A DNA stretch of 64,000 bases from Fratercula arctica (taxonomy: Eukaryota > Chordata > Aves > Charadriiformes > Alcidae). The notes below the pieces were generated by a model. The model made no database searches. It saw only the letters and a program-made list of their open reading frames with translations, and was not told the origin of the DNA. Of this stretch, positions 1 to 14,535 are shown piece by piece. Position numbers and translations under genes: made by a program. The stretch covers positions 56,092,730 to 56,156,729 of the forward strand of contig CANTUZ010000026.1 in NCBI GenBank assembly GCA_947846985.1, written 5' to 3'. Position 1 is the stretch's first letter. Each line of letters begins with the position of its first letter.

Positions 1-32
1 TAACAAACAAGTTGGGTTTTTTTCCAGACTTA

Positions 33-754
<722 letters not shown>

Positions 755-884
755 TTATCATGTTAGAGTTTGATAGTACAAATTTGTAATCCATACATGA
801 ACTGAAACATACCTATTAACAATTTATTAAAAATCACTTCAATATTTTTTTCTATGTTTGTTTTTTAAGTAGAAAGCACATTAC

Positions 885-1007
885 CTCCATCATCAAAGAG
901 CCACCAGACATCAATATTACTTTTGCCTTGTTTCTTCTGAAACTGTGTACTAGCATCAAGAAGTCTTTGGTCAGCCAAATTTAAAGGAGAAGATGGGCTC
1001 TTTGAAT
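885..1007 (-). CDS. SLC12A2: SLC12A2 exon 22: cytosolic domain
   Basis: 123 bp, phase 1 on both sides, acceptor TTTTCCAG and donor GTAATG. It encodes [20 protein letters not shown], then [20 protein letters not shown]. The latter half is the strongly conserved NIDVWWLxDDGG strand of the second C-terminal subdomain. Confidence 0.95.
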
Positions 1008-2533
1008 CTGGAAAAGAGGATGAGGAAATTTCATTTTTGAAGTGTTTTACTTAATCACCCTGAAATTCATCAAATGCAACTTAATATTTTGTGGTATCTC
1101 TAAGTTTAAATAAAAATTGTTTCTTCTCCCCTGACCCGATTCCAAACTTTGATTAAATGGATATAAACTGAGCTGTATTCAGGGAGTGTGCAAATTCACA
1201 ACTTCAGAACTTGAAGTTTTAAATCTCAAGTCATTTATCAGACATGTGAAAATAACAGATATGTACAATCTTTTTACAGTCATTTGCCTGGACAATTTAG
1301 CTTTGCATACATACTTCAGATCAGTGTTGCTACCTCTTGCATATGACAAAGCTTCCCTAAAAAGATGTAGATACTAACGTACGTGCAAATGCCATGTCCT
1401 AAGCACTTTTCTTCTCTAAGTCCATTTTTCTTTAAAAATGTGGTGAAAAGAAAAGCTAGTTCTGCATATTGGAATTCTGTCTTCTGCAACAAGTACTGTT
1501 TTGCATGTGGAAGGCCCTGAAGCACGATATAGACTATTTTGCATAACAAAGTTACTGGATTTGGCTGAGACCAAGACAACAATGGCATTTTCAATTAGAT
1601 TGAGAGGTAAATTTATTTTTTTAAAACTACAGAAAAAACTAACCCCTTTCTCTTAATTAAAACCTCAGTTTGAACAAAAGCCAGGAGTTTTATATTCATC
1701 TCAGTCATTATTTTATTAGGAATTTTAAAATTTTGAGTACATCTGTGACTGATTTACATTAATATACTACTTTACTGCATACTGGGACTTTTTCCAAACT
1801 GTCATCTTGTGCTTCAAGATGTAATCTCACTTTCCATTATTAAAACACAACAGCTTCTAGCTGTTGAAATTATGAAGAAAATGTCCAAAGAAAGGTAAGA
1901 TGAATCTTAGTTAAGGCAACTCAAAAAAGTCTGAAATAAACCAGGAAGTGAAAACTACTCAATTCATCTCTCAAAATGCTGTTTATTTGAATGACTACTT
2001 CGTGTTATTTCAGGTGTTAATCTCACTGAGTGTCTGTATTATGCCTTAATTTGCAAGCTGTTGAACAATTCCAAATAACAAAGCAACAACTATGGCTTTA
2101 GAAGATCTACTGAATAGTCTGATTTCCACTACACCGTTAGGTAGCATTTCCCTTCCTCCTAGTTCAAGTAAGGATCTAGACAGATACCTGAGACAAAGAG
2201 AACTACGCAATCTCCTGAACACATTTCAAATGTTACTTAAGAACAAAAGCTTTACAAAAATAATAATTATCCAACATTCGTATCTTAAACACATGCACAA
2301 TCCTTTCGCAGTAGCAACTTCTTCTGGGAAATTTCCACGAAGTTGCATTTTTCCATAGCCTAATCCCTAAAGATGAAGCAATTCCAAAGCAGATATGAAG
2401 AAACAAATTAACATTGCATGGCTGGTATTTTTCTCTCTCTCATATGTATGTATGTAGAAAGGAGTACAAAAGGAAAACTGAAATTAACAATGCAAAAGAA
2501 TGATTCAACACAAAAAAGGTGGAAAATGCCTGC
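1008..2533 (-). other. Intron 21, with GC donor
   Basis: 1.5-kb AT-rich intron downstream of the cassette exon. It begins with GC rather than GT at 2533-2532 and ends with TTTTCCAG. I see no transposable element in it. Confidence 0.8.
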
Positions 2534-2581
2534 CTTTTTTCAACAGTGGTCGTGTTGGAGTCTTTCCATCCTCGTCCTCCT
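2534..2581 (-). CDS. SLC12A2: SLC12A2 exon 21: 48-bp alternatively spliced cassette
   Basis: Exactly 48 bp, the size of the cassette whose skipping separates the long and short NKCC1 isoforms in mammals. With the split codons it reads EEDEDGKTPTRPLLKK. The di-leucine, implicated in mammals in basolateral sorting, is kept. The acceptor is CTTCCAG. Downstream of the exon the sequence is AAAAAAG then GCAGGC, so the donor must be GC (2533-2532). No GT lies at a position that would keep the frame into exon 22, where codon G+AT gives Asp-Ser-Lys. Skipping is frame-neutral (phase 1 on both sides). Confidence 0.88.
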
Positions 2582-3270
2582 CTGGAAGATTTTTAAAGAT
2601 ACAAAATAAAAAGGTTAATTTCCTTTATGATGTTAATGAAAACACTATTAGTATGTATAAAAAAAATTAGAAAATTAAGATGTAGAATGAAATGGATTTT
2701 CATACAAAGAAAAGCACAGAAATGCAGTCTACCAAACCCTGACATCTACTTGCACCTTAAAAAGAAAAAACAGCATCACATTGCTCACTTCAAAGCTTGG
2801 TGTGACTTGATAGTTATTTAAAAAGAAGAGTTAAGTTGGTTATTGTCATGTCAAAGTATCCTTAACGATTTGTGTCTGTTAACATGAAAATAATATTCTA
2901 GTCTGAGCTGAAAAAAACGTCATAAATGTAGCAGCCTTAAAAATCACTATATAGATGTGTGGCATGATTCTCAAGCTATTTTTCATGCCTGTCAAACTCA
3001 TTAAGAAAGAAGATCCATTGTAGGTCATTGTCTACCACCTGTTTTTTTTCTGGGGATTAGACATGAAAGGTTTATTTTACATACTGGTAAGCTCTAAACC
3101 AAAGTACTGAAGTGATTAGACATCAATGGCTAGAAAACCACGACACACACCTGTTCTGCAGACACAAAAATCCCTTAAGTAATTCCTTGGTGAGAGGAGA
3201 GAGGAACTGAAGAGGGAATGAGAGAGAGAAAGACTGAGAATTCAAGTTTCATTGCTAACGAGCAAGTTAC

Positions 3271-3411
3271 CTTTATATAGAGTGGTAGTTCTTTCACTAG
3301 ATGATGGAGCAAAAGCTATAGAAGTGTCTGTCTCAGACTTCTTGCTATAATCCACTTTTACTATGACATCCTTGGCACACGGAGATTTTTCTTGGGATGA
3401 GAGTAACTCTT
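3271..3411 (-). CDS. SLC12A2: SLC12A2 exon 20: variable cytosolic linker
   Basis: 141 bp with acceptor TTAAAG and donor GTAAC, phase 1 out. It encodes [20 protein letters not shown], then [20 protein letters not shown] and RTTTLYK. The first half follows mammalian NKCC1. The second half (from about SETDTS) is Ser/Thr-rich and differs strongly, consistent with a disordered regulatory loop. Confidence 0.93.
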
Positions 3412-4716
3412 CTTTAAGAAAGCAAAGAAACACATTATAAACCACTTAATTGTTCCAAATGGTATCAAGCGAGGTATGTGACTATACTGTGATGGTTCAC
3501 AGTTGGAGAAATAAATAAAAGCAGAAAACAACAACGAAAGAAATCTTCTATGAAATTTCTACAGAGAGGCTGCTCCTCCTAGCAGAGCTGTAATTTCTTG
3601 CTACTTCCTTCCCAGATTTTGCGTGTTGATTGCATTACCATGGGATAAACATAAAACAGAGTTAGTTAACACTGAGGAAGTACAACCAGGAGGGAAAAAA
3701 ATTACTTGGTGAAATGTTTTCCATTTCCACTGTAACTCCAAGATGGAGATGAGCTTTAGACAAGGTCTAGACCAAGTATGTCTCACAGCCTAGTTTTTTT
3801 TACAGGTTTGGCTTCAGTGGAGATACTTGGTAGCTGTCAGAGTTAAAGCAATCTCACACTAAGTGAGTCACTAGGACTCTTCTGACACCTTGGTGTTTTA
3901 CTTCCCAGTCTTCTCAGCAGTGCTGTTTTCACACTGCAGGTTCACTCTTTGTTGTTTCTCACACTCCTCTGCCCTCCGGCACACAGTGACAGGCTCTCTG
4001 CCTCTCTCCAAATCCTCAGGCATTCATATGTTTCCAGGAAAATTCTCCCCGCTTTCAGGAGGATCCCCCACTACAGAGCTTGTGTCACATGCATTCTTCC
4101 TCCTTGTAGCAACGTTGTATAGAGCAAATTACCAACAAATTAGACATTATCAATTCAGTAGGCAGTTGCTGCCAAAGCTCATGTGCTTTCTTCATTATTC
4201 TACTCAAAATTTAATTAAATTTATACCATTTGGCTTCAGAACACTACCTACAAAGCATAACCAAGTCTTCTACATTGAAAATAGAAAACCTTTCCAAACT
4301 TGAGACAGACTGCTGCTGAGGTCTCTACACTGGTGTGCGCAGGGGTGCGCTGGCAACCCACACCAGACGCATAGCATTCCTGGATCATGCCACATTTGTT
4401 GTGATTTTCATGATTTCTATACTTAGGTCCCAAATACTTGATACCAATTTGGTAGCCTCTTTAGTGTTTTTCAGTAAAATAGTAAATCCTTGGGAAGCAA
4501 CTATATACAGCTTGCAAGTACAGAAAGTTGAGAAACAAAGAAAACCAAGTTCTGTTGCTGAACATGGGTGATTCTTATTTTACATTTCAGTCTTGCTAAT
4601 TTCAGTCATTTTTGTTCTATAAGTAGAGTGATGTTTTGGTTTGTTAGTTTTTTTTAATAACTTATCTTCATTTAAGATTTTCAGAAAACAGTATTCAAAG
4701 GGAATTACAACTGCTA

Positions 4717-4854
<138 letters not shown>

Positions 4855-6771
4855 TTACAACTTTTTCTTTCCCAAGGGACCAACTTTACACACCCTCTTT
4901 GAAGAAATTCCAGTGATTAAACACTGTAATTTAAAATCCCAAATCATCAATTTGTGTTACAATTTCAGTTTCCATTCCAAACCATCAGCTGCACCAGTGA
5001 ACCATTCACCATATCATGAAAAGCAGCACATAGAAAGGATATCTGTTCTGTCTCCTCGCTCTTGCCCCTACGTAAACAGAGATTAAATAAAAGTACATGA
5101 ACAGATCAGTCAAGTTCTGCACAGATGATGACAAGATATTCTGAGAAATCTAACTTTTTATCTCCCCCATCAATAAAGGGATTTATTTTCAGTAGATCTC
5201 CTTGATCTGGTAACCAAAAATTTCTGACGTTATTAAAAACACCTATGAAGTTGCAATTTAGAATCAAATTAGCTGTAGGTTAGCTATAATGTGCCTGTTC
5301 TCATTATATCTGACGGGGAAGGAATTTGTTCCTTTAAAAAATAAACACAGAAAACTTCATTATTGTAGGAACAAGTAAAAAGCTTGAATAAATGGTTGAG
5401 TAAAAGTGGAATAGAATGAAGGACAACCCCCCACAAGATATAAGGCAGATAAAAATGAACTTAACCATAGCATACAGTTTGCATTAGCCATTAATCATCA
5501 GTTGTTTAAATATAAACACCTCATTAAAAACAACCATAAATCAGAGAACTCCCTCCCATGTCATTTCCACAGACAGAAATTTCTCAAGACTTCACTCATT
5601 AAAAACTTCTCTTTAGAAGTAGTAAGACTTGATCAGAAATGTTCAAAGTATCAACATATTCTATAATAAATGCAAGAAAAATTGAGGTTGGTTTAAGAAG
5701 AAAATGTTTTGTCCTTAGTGAACATTTTTAATTCATTATTTAATTTGTTAAATCTGTACTGATTAGGTGTGTTTTTATTGTGTGCTTTAGAAACTTTCAA
5801 TTTTCCAGAGATCTTCCAGAAATACACTTGACCTACAGTTATTACCTCTGGAGGTCTCTCTTTTGGGATGTGGAGAACCACATGACTTGTTGGCCTTGAC
5901 AGATCTTCCAGCACAAGCCATTCCAAAACAAAATAGGAAAAAAAGAAAGACCAAGAACCAACCAACATGTTTCCTCATTTTTCTCTGCATTTGCTGCTTC
6001 TGCTTTTCTCGTAAGGCACTGGGAGAGTGTGAGGGTATGTTTTTTTTCCTTTTCTAATCTCTGCCTGTAATCCCCCATCCTCTCTTTCTTTTAAATGCAG
6101 AGTAAATAAGAAGCATAAAGCACAAATGAAGTGGGTTAAGCAGCACATAAGGAAAACAAAAAGCCCTCTGCATAAGTGCAAGTTTTTTCTTAATTGTTTG
6201 TAGCACAAGTTATTCTACTGAATTTTTCAGCCAGAACTGGTCTGCCTTTCAGTACTGTCAAATTACCCTGGGATTTCCTTTTCCATCTCCTTTTTGGCTA
6301 CTATATTGTAAGATACACAGCACTGACACCCGAGGTAAGTAAAATAGTTCTTCTATATGAGAGCAAGGTTTAATGAAGACAGAACTTCAGATAAATTTGA
6401 TTCATTCTCTACTACACTTAATCTGTACACAACTAGTGTGCAAAAAAATTCTGCTTTCAGTTGAAGCTGTGCTTCAAAGAATTCAGCAGACTGGCACATA
6501 AGACACTAGTTCCATCTCTAAAGATCGTAACTGTTGAACCTCACACCTCTAGACAGAGTTCTTATATAGAAATCTAATCTGTTTAAACTATACAGACTTG
6601 CTTACTAATTTCCATATCAGAAAAACCCAAGGTATTGAAGACTGCTGGATCAGCAATATGGAAAATCTCAGTCTACCTGAAAGAGACTTCATGCAACTAA
6701 GATCTTCTTCACATACTACCAAACATACTGAACTGAAACATAAAAGCTGCACCTCCGCATTTTCTACTTAC

Positions 6772-6878
6772 TGGAATAAATTGATATAGGTTTCAACATC
6801 TCTCATGTCACCTTGTCGCCAGTCTTTCTTAAATCCAACAACAAGGGTGTTAGGTCTCATTCTACCCAGACCAGCAGC
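6772..6878 (-). CDS. SLC12A2: SLC12A2 exon 18: cytosolic domain
   Basis: 107 bp, phase 0 in and phase 2 out, acceptor TTCTTAG and donor GTAAGT. It encodes [20 protein letters not shown], then [15 protein letters not shown]. It carries the conserved NTLVxGFKxxW strand-loop found across NKCC/NCC C-terminal domains. Confidence 0.96.
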
Positions 6879-7084
6879 CTAAGAAGAACAAAAATTTTTT
6901 TAAAACCATGTTTTTGTAACAACTAAAGGGTCTATTTTCTTAAGCTGAAAACAAAGTATTTTTCATCAAAGTTTTAAGATAACTGCAAAATGAAAATATT
7001 TCGAAGCATAAAAATACTTCCAATTTTGATGTTCATCTTCACCACTTTCATTAAAAAAAAATAAAATCTGAGAGAGAGGTATAC

Positions 7085-7225
7085 CTGCATTAAGTATTGT
7101 CCTCCATCCCTCAAGTCCTCTGCATGCACTGGTGCATAGAAAGCCTTCATCTTGTTTTTAATCAGCCATCGCTGATACTTAGCCAAATCAGTTGACAGTT
7201 CCTTCATAGCTTGCCTCCGAGGACC
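7085..7225 (-). CDS. SLC12A2: SLC12A2 exon 17: cytosolic domain
   Basis: 141 bp, 47 codons, phase 0 both sides, acceptor TTGAAAG and donor GTATACC. It encodes [40 protein letters not shown] and GGQYLMQ. It is separated from exon 18 by only about 206 bp. Confidence 0.96.
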
Positions 7226-9329
7226 CTTTCAAAATAAGGAAACAAAAAGAGGAGAGGGAAGAAGAACACAAGAATTATGCGTGTGAGTAGTAATAAATCC
7301 CCCTCCGCCTTTTTTTTTTTTTTTAATTTCACTGCTAGAATCCAACTCAAACTTGAAGAACCTCAAAACATTCTTCCACATGATCAAAAAACCCCAAAAC
7401 AACAAAATACCAGGCATTGTCAGCAGTAAAGTGCAGAGCAGATTCTCATAGTTAGGAAGAGAGTTGTTCAAGCTTTAGCAATTTTGTTCCTGCAGAGCAC
7501 AACCCACTTCCCCAGCAGGTGGCACAAGCTCATCCTTCAAAGAGTAACGGAGTTTTAAAAGGAAAGGGACTTGTAATGAAGCATACACAGATATATGATG
7601 ACTTAATATTAGGCTTTATGGGAATATTTGTTTCAAGCTGTACAAGTGTGCCTCTGTGTGTCCGTAATCCTCATCTGAAAGCCTTTGTCACAGTAGTGTG
7701 ACTTCTGCAGTTTTATGTTGCAAACTCATCTCCTCTTTAAATACTTTCTTTTTATTACTTCCATCAGGAGGAATTATTGTGTTCCCCCTAGACATCAAAA
7801 CGCAGAATAAAGCACAAGACAAGACACAGTCAAGGACACTGTAGCTCTGTTTTTGCAGAAGGATACAGACTCTGATGGTAAGGGTCGGTGAAGACTAAGG
7901 TAGTGTCATCCTTCTTGTAGGAAAGCAATTTTAAATAGTGATAGGATATACTCCCAGAAAATCTCTTATCAGAATTGCTTTCCTACAAGGATGACGCTAC
8001 CTTATTCTTTTTGCACAGCCCTACTTTTGAAAGATTGTAATTCCATCTGTGATATCTTACCTCTCTAGTTTCTGTCCTTTGCACTCACTGAAATTTTAAG
8101 TTCGTATAGACAGGAATTAAAAGAATTAAAGTTTCTGAAGACAAAACTGGCCAGTATTTGTTTATGTTCTTACATATGTTCTGTGGATTGCCTTAACTTG
8201 ATTTGCTCTTATCTGTCATTGGCACAGAAGCAAATCATATTGAGTAAGTGTGGTAAATTTAAACATATTTACGAGTAATCAATCTTTGTATTTAAAGTTA
8301 CACTTGTTAAATGTTCTTAAGTGATGTGACAGAAAAAGGTTGACCTTAAAATATGAAGCTAAACCACACAAGCCCTATATGCTAAAAAGCATTTACCAAT
8401 GTTTATCAGAAACACAATAGCCTGTCTGTAGCTAACTGAAGTTTGGGTACAGATCAGAGTACGACAGCCACCTTGTATCACAGCTAACACAACTCACGAC
8501 AAGCATGATTTTGAAGAACGGTCACTTGAAGCTTGCTTACTTCCCCGCACCCCAAAATGTCTATAGGTCTGCCATAGAAGGTACTGCTTAAAAAAAAAAG
8601 TAAGAACTGCTGAAATTATGTCCTTGCAGAATAGCCCTCACACACCCACAGTCCCCCCAAAAACCACGACCTTATATCCTGACAAAAAACAGGGGAAATT
8701 AGTGAAATTAGTGAAGCTGGTCAGAAAGGGGACAGGAAAGGAAAAACCTACTCACATTACTGTTTCACCTGCTGATGAAACGAATCTCATAACTGAAGGA
8801 ATAAAAAACTACTTGAAAGGTTAAAAGCAATTTTTAACTATTGGCTAATCCGATACTGAATTTACTGCTCAAGGAGCTTTATTTTAGACCAGGCTTTATA
8901 AGAAATCTACACAGGAATCAATCTCCCTGAAACAGCGATACTGAGAGGAAATCTAGCTGTATACTGTGCATCATCTTGACCAACTGCTCTGTCCAAAGCA
9001 TGAGTGCTAGAGACTGTATGCCACAAGGACAGAAAGTGACCCAGGCTGTAATCCCATGTTCACTTTACTCCTACAAAGCCTCCTCACCATTTAAGCATCA
9101 AATGATCAAAAGTATTATTTTTGCAAAGTTTCCCCTGTAGTACACCTAACTGGAATAGTGATGACCCATACATCGAGTGGATCCTACCAGTAAATCTCTC
9201 TTTTTGCAGTTCTCCATGTCTAATAATGCCCCACACAAGCAAGAACAACAAATAAGAAGCAAATAGGTTAAAAAACAAACAAACAAAACATAAAACAAGC
9301 TAACTTTAAAATAAAGCTAGAGCACTTAC
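7226..9329 (-). other. Intron 16, with foldback element
   Basis: 2.1-kb intron. Its only recognisable structure is the long imperfect inverted repeat at 7891-8008, annotated separately. The rest is AT-rich with a short T-run near 7311-7325 and a (CAAA)n patch near 9270-9285. Confidence 0.75.
7891..8008. repeat. Long imperfect inverted repeat (MITE-like or hairpin precursor)
   Basis: The left arm, 7896-7930, starts TAAGGTAGTGTCATCC. The right arm, 7973-8004, ends GGATGACGCTACCTTA. They are reverse complements apart from a 2-nt bulge (CT) in the left arm and one position that is a G-U wobble in plus-strand RNA. Pairing continues weakly inward (TGATA against TATCA) and 4 bp outward (AAGA/TCTT). 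TA dinucleotides flank the core at 7896-7897 and 8003-8004, as a Tc1/mariner-type MITE would leave, though outward pairing past the TA weakens that reading. No coding capacity. I do not recognise the family. Confidence 0.7.
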
Positions 9330-9441
9330 CATATGTACATGGCCACAGATCATCAAGCCCACGTTCTTGGTGAAAGCATGGACAAGGTGAAGCAAAGCTG
9401 GACGTGCATTTGGAGGACCTGTCATAATTAAGCACTGAGGT
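9330..9441 (-). CDS. SLC12A2: SLC12A2 exon 16: cytosolic domain
   Basis: 112 bp with acceptor ATCTAG and donor GTAAGTG. It encodes [20 protein letters not shown], then [18 protein letters not shown], the first beta-alpha unit of the C-terminal domain related to the universal-stress-protein fold. Acidic Asp in the mammalian VHDF is Ala here (VHAF). Confidence 0.95.
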
Positions 9442-10028
9442 CTAGATTTGTGAATAGATGAGGAAAAAAAGAAAAGATGAGAATTCATTTCATCTGGAAG
9501 TGTGGGGTTTATTATTAACAGAAAGAAGTTTCTTCCAAATATTGGCAATAAGAACATAATCGTCACTGGAGAGGTAGTAACCTCACCTACTTTTACAAGG
9601 CTATGTTAAATTAAGTAAAGATCAATTTTTCCACAACTGTCAGCAAACCTATGATTAATTGGTTCCAAACTTAGTAATCCCACCAAATATGAAAATTTAC
9701 ACATTTAACAAGATCAGAAACAGATTTTAGACAAGACTAGGTCAGAGGGATGAATTTCTTCAACCATTGCTAAGTCACATCCCTTTGCATTTTCTAGGTT
9801 AAGATTTTTCCATGCCCAATAGAAAAACTGGAATCATAGGCTTTTGTTAAAATTACTATCACTCGGAAGGTAGAGCCAAACAACTGCAAGGAAGTTATTC
9901 TAGACAACTTTCTAATCAATTTTAAAAGATGAAGTGTCCAGACTTTTATCAGGAAATAATTTTTCATAAGAATCACCTAAAGTTATCTGTCTCGATCTCT
10001 ATAGCAGTTCCAGTTCCTTTTCCATATT

Positions 10029-10922
10029 AGAATCACAGAATAGAATTCCAGAATTATTTAGGTTGGAAAAGACCCTTAAGATCATCGAGTCCAACCGTTA
10101 ACTTAGCACTGCCAACTCCACCACTAAACCATGTCCCTAAGCTCCACATCTACATGTCTTTTAAATACCTCCAGGGGTGGTGACTCAACCACTTCCCTGG
10201 GCAGCCTGTTCCAACGCTTGACAACGCTTTCGATGAAGAAATTATCCCATTTAAACCTCCCCTGGTGCAACTGGAGGCCGTTCCCTCTTTCCTATCGTCT
10301 GTTACTTGGAAGAAGAGAACAACACCCACCTCACTACAACCTCCTTTCAGGTAGTTGTAGAGAGCAACAAGGTGTCCCCTCAGCCTCCTTTTCTCCAGAT
10401 TAAACAACCCCAGTTCCCTCAGCTGCTCCTCATAAGTCTTGTGCTCTAGACCCTTCACCAACTTCGTTGGTCTTCTTTGGACATGCTCAGCACCTCAATT
10501 TTTTTCTTGTAGTGAGGGGTTCAAAACAGAACACAGTACTCAAGGGGGGGCCTCACCAGTGCCAAGTACAGGGGGACAGTCACTTCCCTAGTCCTGCTTG
10601 CTACACTGTTTCTGTGATAAAGGCCAGGATGCTATTGCCCTTCTTGGCCACCTGGGCACGCTGTCAGTTCATACTCAACTGGCTGTTGACCAACACCCCC
10701 AGGTCCTTTACTGCCATGCAGCTCTCCAGCCACTCTTCCCCAAGCCTGTAGCATTGCATGGGGTTGTTGTGACCCCATGTTGCAGGACCTGGCACTTGGC
10801 CTTGCTGAATCTCATACAATTGGCCTCAGCCCATTGATCCAGCCTGTCCAGATCCCTCTGTAGGACCATCCTACCCTCAAGCAGACCAACATTCCTGCCC
10901 AACTTGGTGTCATCTGCAAACT
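10029..10922 (-). mobile_element. CR1 LINE fragment, 5'-truncated (intron 15)
   Basis: Reverse-strand CR1 3' part. At the low end is the inverted tail (TAGAATCACAGAATAG), followed by the usual AGGTTGGAAAAGACC block. At the high end the RT-C-terminal coding region reads, on the minus strand, [19 protein letters not shown], a standard CR1 ORF2 motif. It is broken by frameshifts. It ends abruptly at an AT-rich (TAAA)n patch near 10925, the 5' truncation point. It lies in sense orientation to SLC12A2. Confidence 0.92.
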
Positions 10923-11894
10923 TATAATATAAATAAATAAATATTTAACTGCTCTGGTTTAGAATATACCTATAGAACTCAAAACATTTTTTGCCCTAAG
11001 TTAAAAACTAGTAGCAGGCCAAAATTAGTTCTCCTAAAGCCACTGTGCTTAAAAGTGGCTTACATTAAGATCTGTATCTCCTCTGAATAACAATTAACAA
11101 AGTTTAAAACTCAGAAAGCCATATACTAGCTTCCCAAAAGAGCTGAAGTACTTCCAATGCAATCCTAAAAACATACTGATCAGCAAAGCCTTTCTTTACT
11201 GCATCAGCACAAGCAGGAAGTTACACTTGGCAAGAATTTTCCTATAAAGCTTGTTTCTACATCAAAGTTTGCAACCCAGAATAGACTAACAGGAGACAGA
11301 AATGAGGTTGCCACACTAATCGCAGTTAGTTAATGCCAGCCTTTAGATTTGCACTAGGGAGTTTTAAAATTGCTGCTTGAGATACTTAAGCAACAAACAA
11401 GTTTCTGAATGTAGACTGACTTTTCCTGTTAACAACACAGCTTGATCTTTGTAATACAATGTTTGTAAATAAATCAGGGATTTTAATATCACATTAGGAC
11501 TTAGGACTTCAGAAAGAAGAGCTGTTTCATAATTAAACTTCAAGTTTTGTGGTTTATACCTATGAACAGCCAAGTCTTTTCAGTTTGGAATTGGAATGCC
11601 CGTTAAAACTCATATGAATACATTTGTAATTTAGTTTTACTGTCACATTCTTCGAGGTTGTGCTGGTACCTATCATAATTCGTTGACACATCTAAATTTC
11701 AACTGTCTGTATGTATGCAACATAGACATTATAAGTACCTATCCTGTACTTCTTCAAGAAAATTTAGTCACTTTCCAAGAGAGGCTAGGAGTCAGAATTA
11801 GAGTATTTTTCCAACTGACAGGTAATACCATAGATCTTTTCTTTGAAAAATGGCAGCATGTAGGAGATAACTGCTCTATTTGAAAAGAGACAGG

Positions 11895-12070
11895 TCAACA
11901 GAACCTCCATCCTTGGAAATATTAAAAACTTGGCTGGATACAGCCCTGAGCAATTTGATGTAACATCAAAGTTGGATCTAACTTTGCAGCCAGATCTACG
12001 GTGAGTCAGCTGAGTTCGGACTGGACAAGACCACGTGGTAAAGTCACATTCAATCTGTGATTCTATTTAT
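11895..12070 (+). mobile_element. Decayed CR1 3' tail fragment
   Basis: Plus-strand match to the CR1 3' end: CCTCCATCCTTGGAAATATT, then CTTGGCTGGATACAGCCCTG, ending near CAATCTGTGATTCTATTTA. It is considerably more diverged than the other copies, so older. Confidence 0.7.
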
Positions 12071-12681
12071 TTGGAGGAATTAGTTGAAGTCAATACGTTT
12101 TGTTAAAATTTTTGAAGCATCTTTCTTCTACAATAGCTTATTCCAGAAAGTGGCATAAATACTATAGGACAGAAAATTGCCTCCTTGAGTAGGCCATTCC
12201 TGGGTTGCCATGCTGGGAGACAACAAATCAGACAACTGTAGCCTGTTTGCCAGTACTGAAGTGCAATGAGAGAATATGTCTAATGTGAAATAGCTGGTGT
12301 TGAGGACAACATCCACAGTATACACATCTTGGGGATTTTAGGTTGGATCAGTTTTATCCTAAGTATAGGCACTGAATGCTCACTAGCACTTCAGAGCACA
12401 TCTTCCAATGTAGTTTCATCAAAGAGGAATACAATGGTACATGCAGTAGTGCAAACCGTTTAGGCATCTAAGAATACGCACACATCATCCATAGACCTAC
12501 TTCTAAAATGCACTCTTAGTCAGAAATAAAATCCTAATGTAGTATGTCCAGAGGGGTGAAAATCAAAGTTGTTATAACCCCAGGAGATGAACAGGCATTT
12601 CATGGAAACCATGAAAACATCGTGACACTACCCTACTTAATACACAGAAGTAATTTCCTATGTCTTTAATATTAAGTGTTA

Positions 12682-14023
<1,342 letters not shown>

Positions 14024-14535
14024 TCAAAATATAATTTGGAGAGAGAAAAGAGGGGGGGAAATAATTAATCACTACTTAAAGAGAAGGAAGGCGCTATTGC
14101 TCTTTTCCTTCCCTAATGTTCTGCATCACATTTCATTTGAGCATGTGACAGTTTCACTAATGGACAAAATAATGACTTCAGCACATTTATGCTTTCAATT
14201 TTCCAACACTTTTCAAATGAGTTTGCATCTTTCTTACGTAGTCACCTGAATGTTCCTAATTTTGCCTTCTAAAAGCAATCTCAAAAGGAAAGTCTGAAGA
14301 TGCTTGTGCCAGTATGTCTACTGAATAAGGAACTTTTGGCAATACCTCCCATGACAATTCATTTTTGCTTTCAAAAGTAGTATAACATGAATCATCAGCT
14401 CTTGACTTGATCTCTCACATACTACTGTTTCTAGTTGTGTATTTTTACTATTTGACCAGAAATTTTCACCACACGAAAAGCAAAAGGACAGATATATCCA
14501 AGTAGAACCCGGATATGTCAAAATACTGAACTGTC

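Noticed and set aside
2500..2533. Alternative GT donor for exon 21 about 23 nt downstream (TTTTTTGTGTTG)
   Set aside because: It would add 23 nt and break the frame into exon 22, whereas the GC site gives exactly 48 bp and correct phase.
8618..8824. Plus-strand frame with a KLVKLVKLV repeat, looking like a small basic peptide
   Set aside because: The repeat comes from a short tandem of AAATTAGTG-like units in intron 16; no start context or family support.
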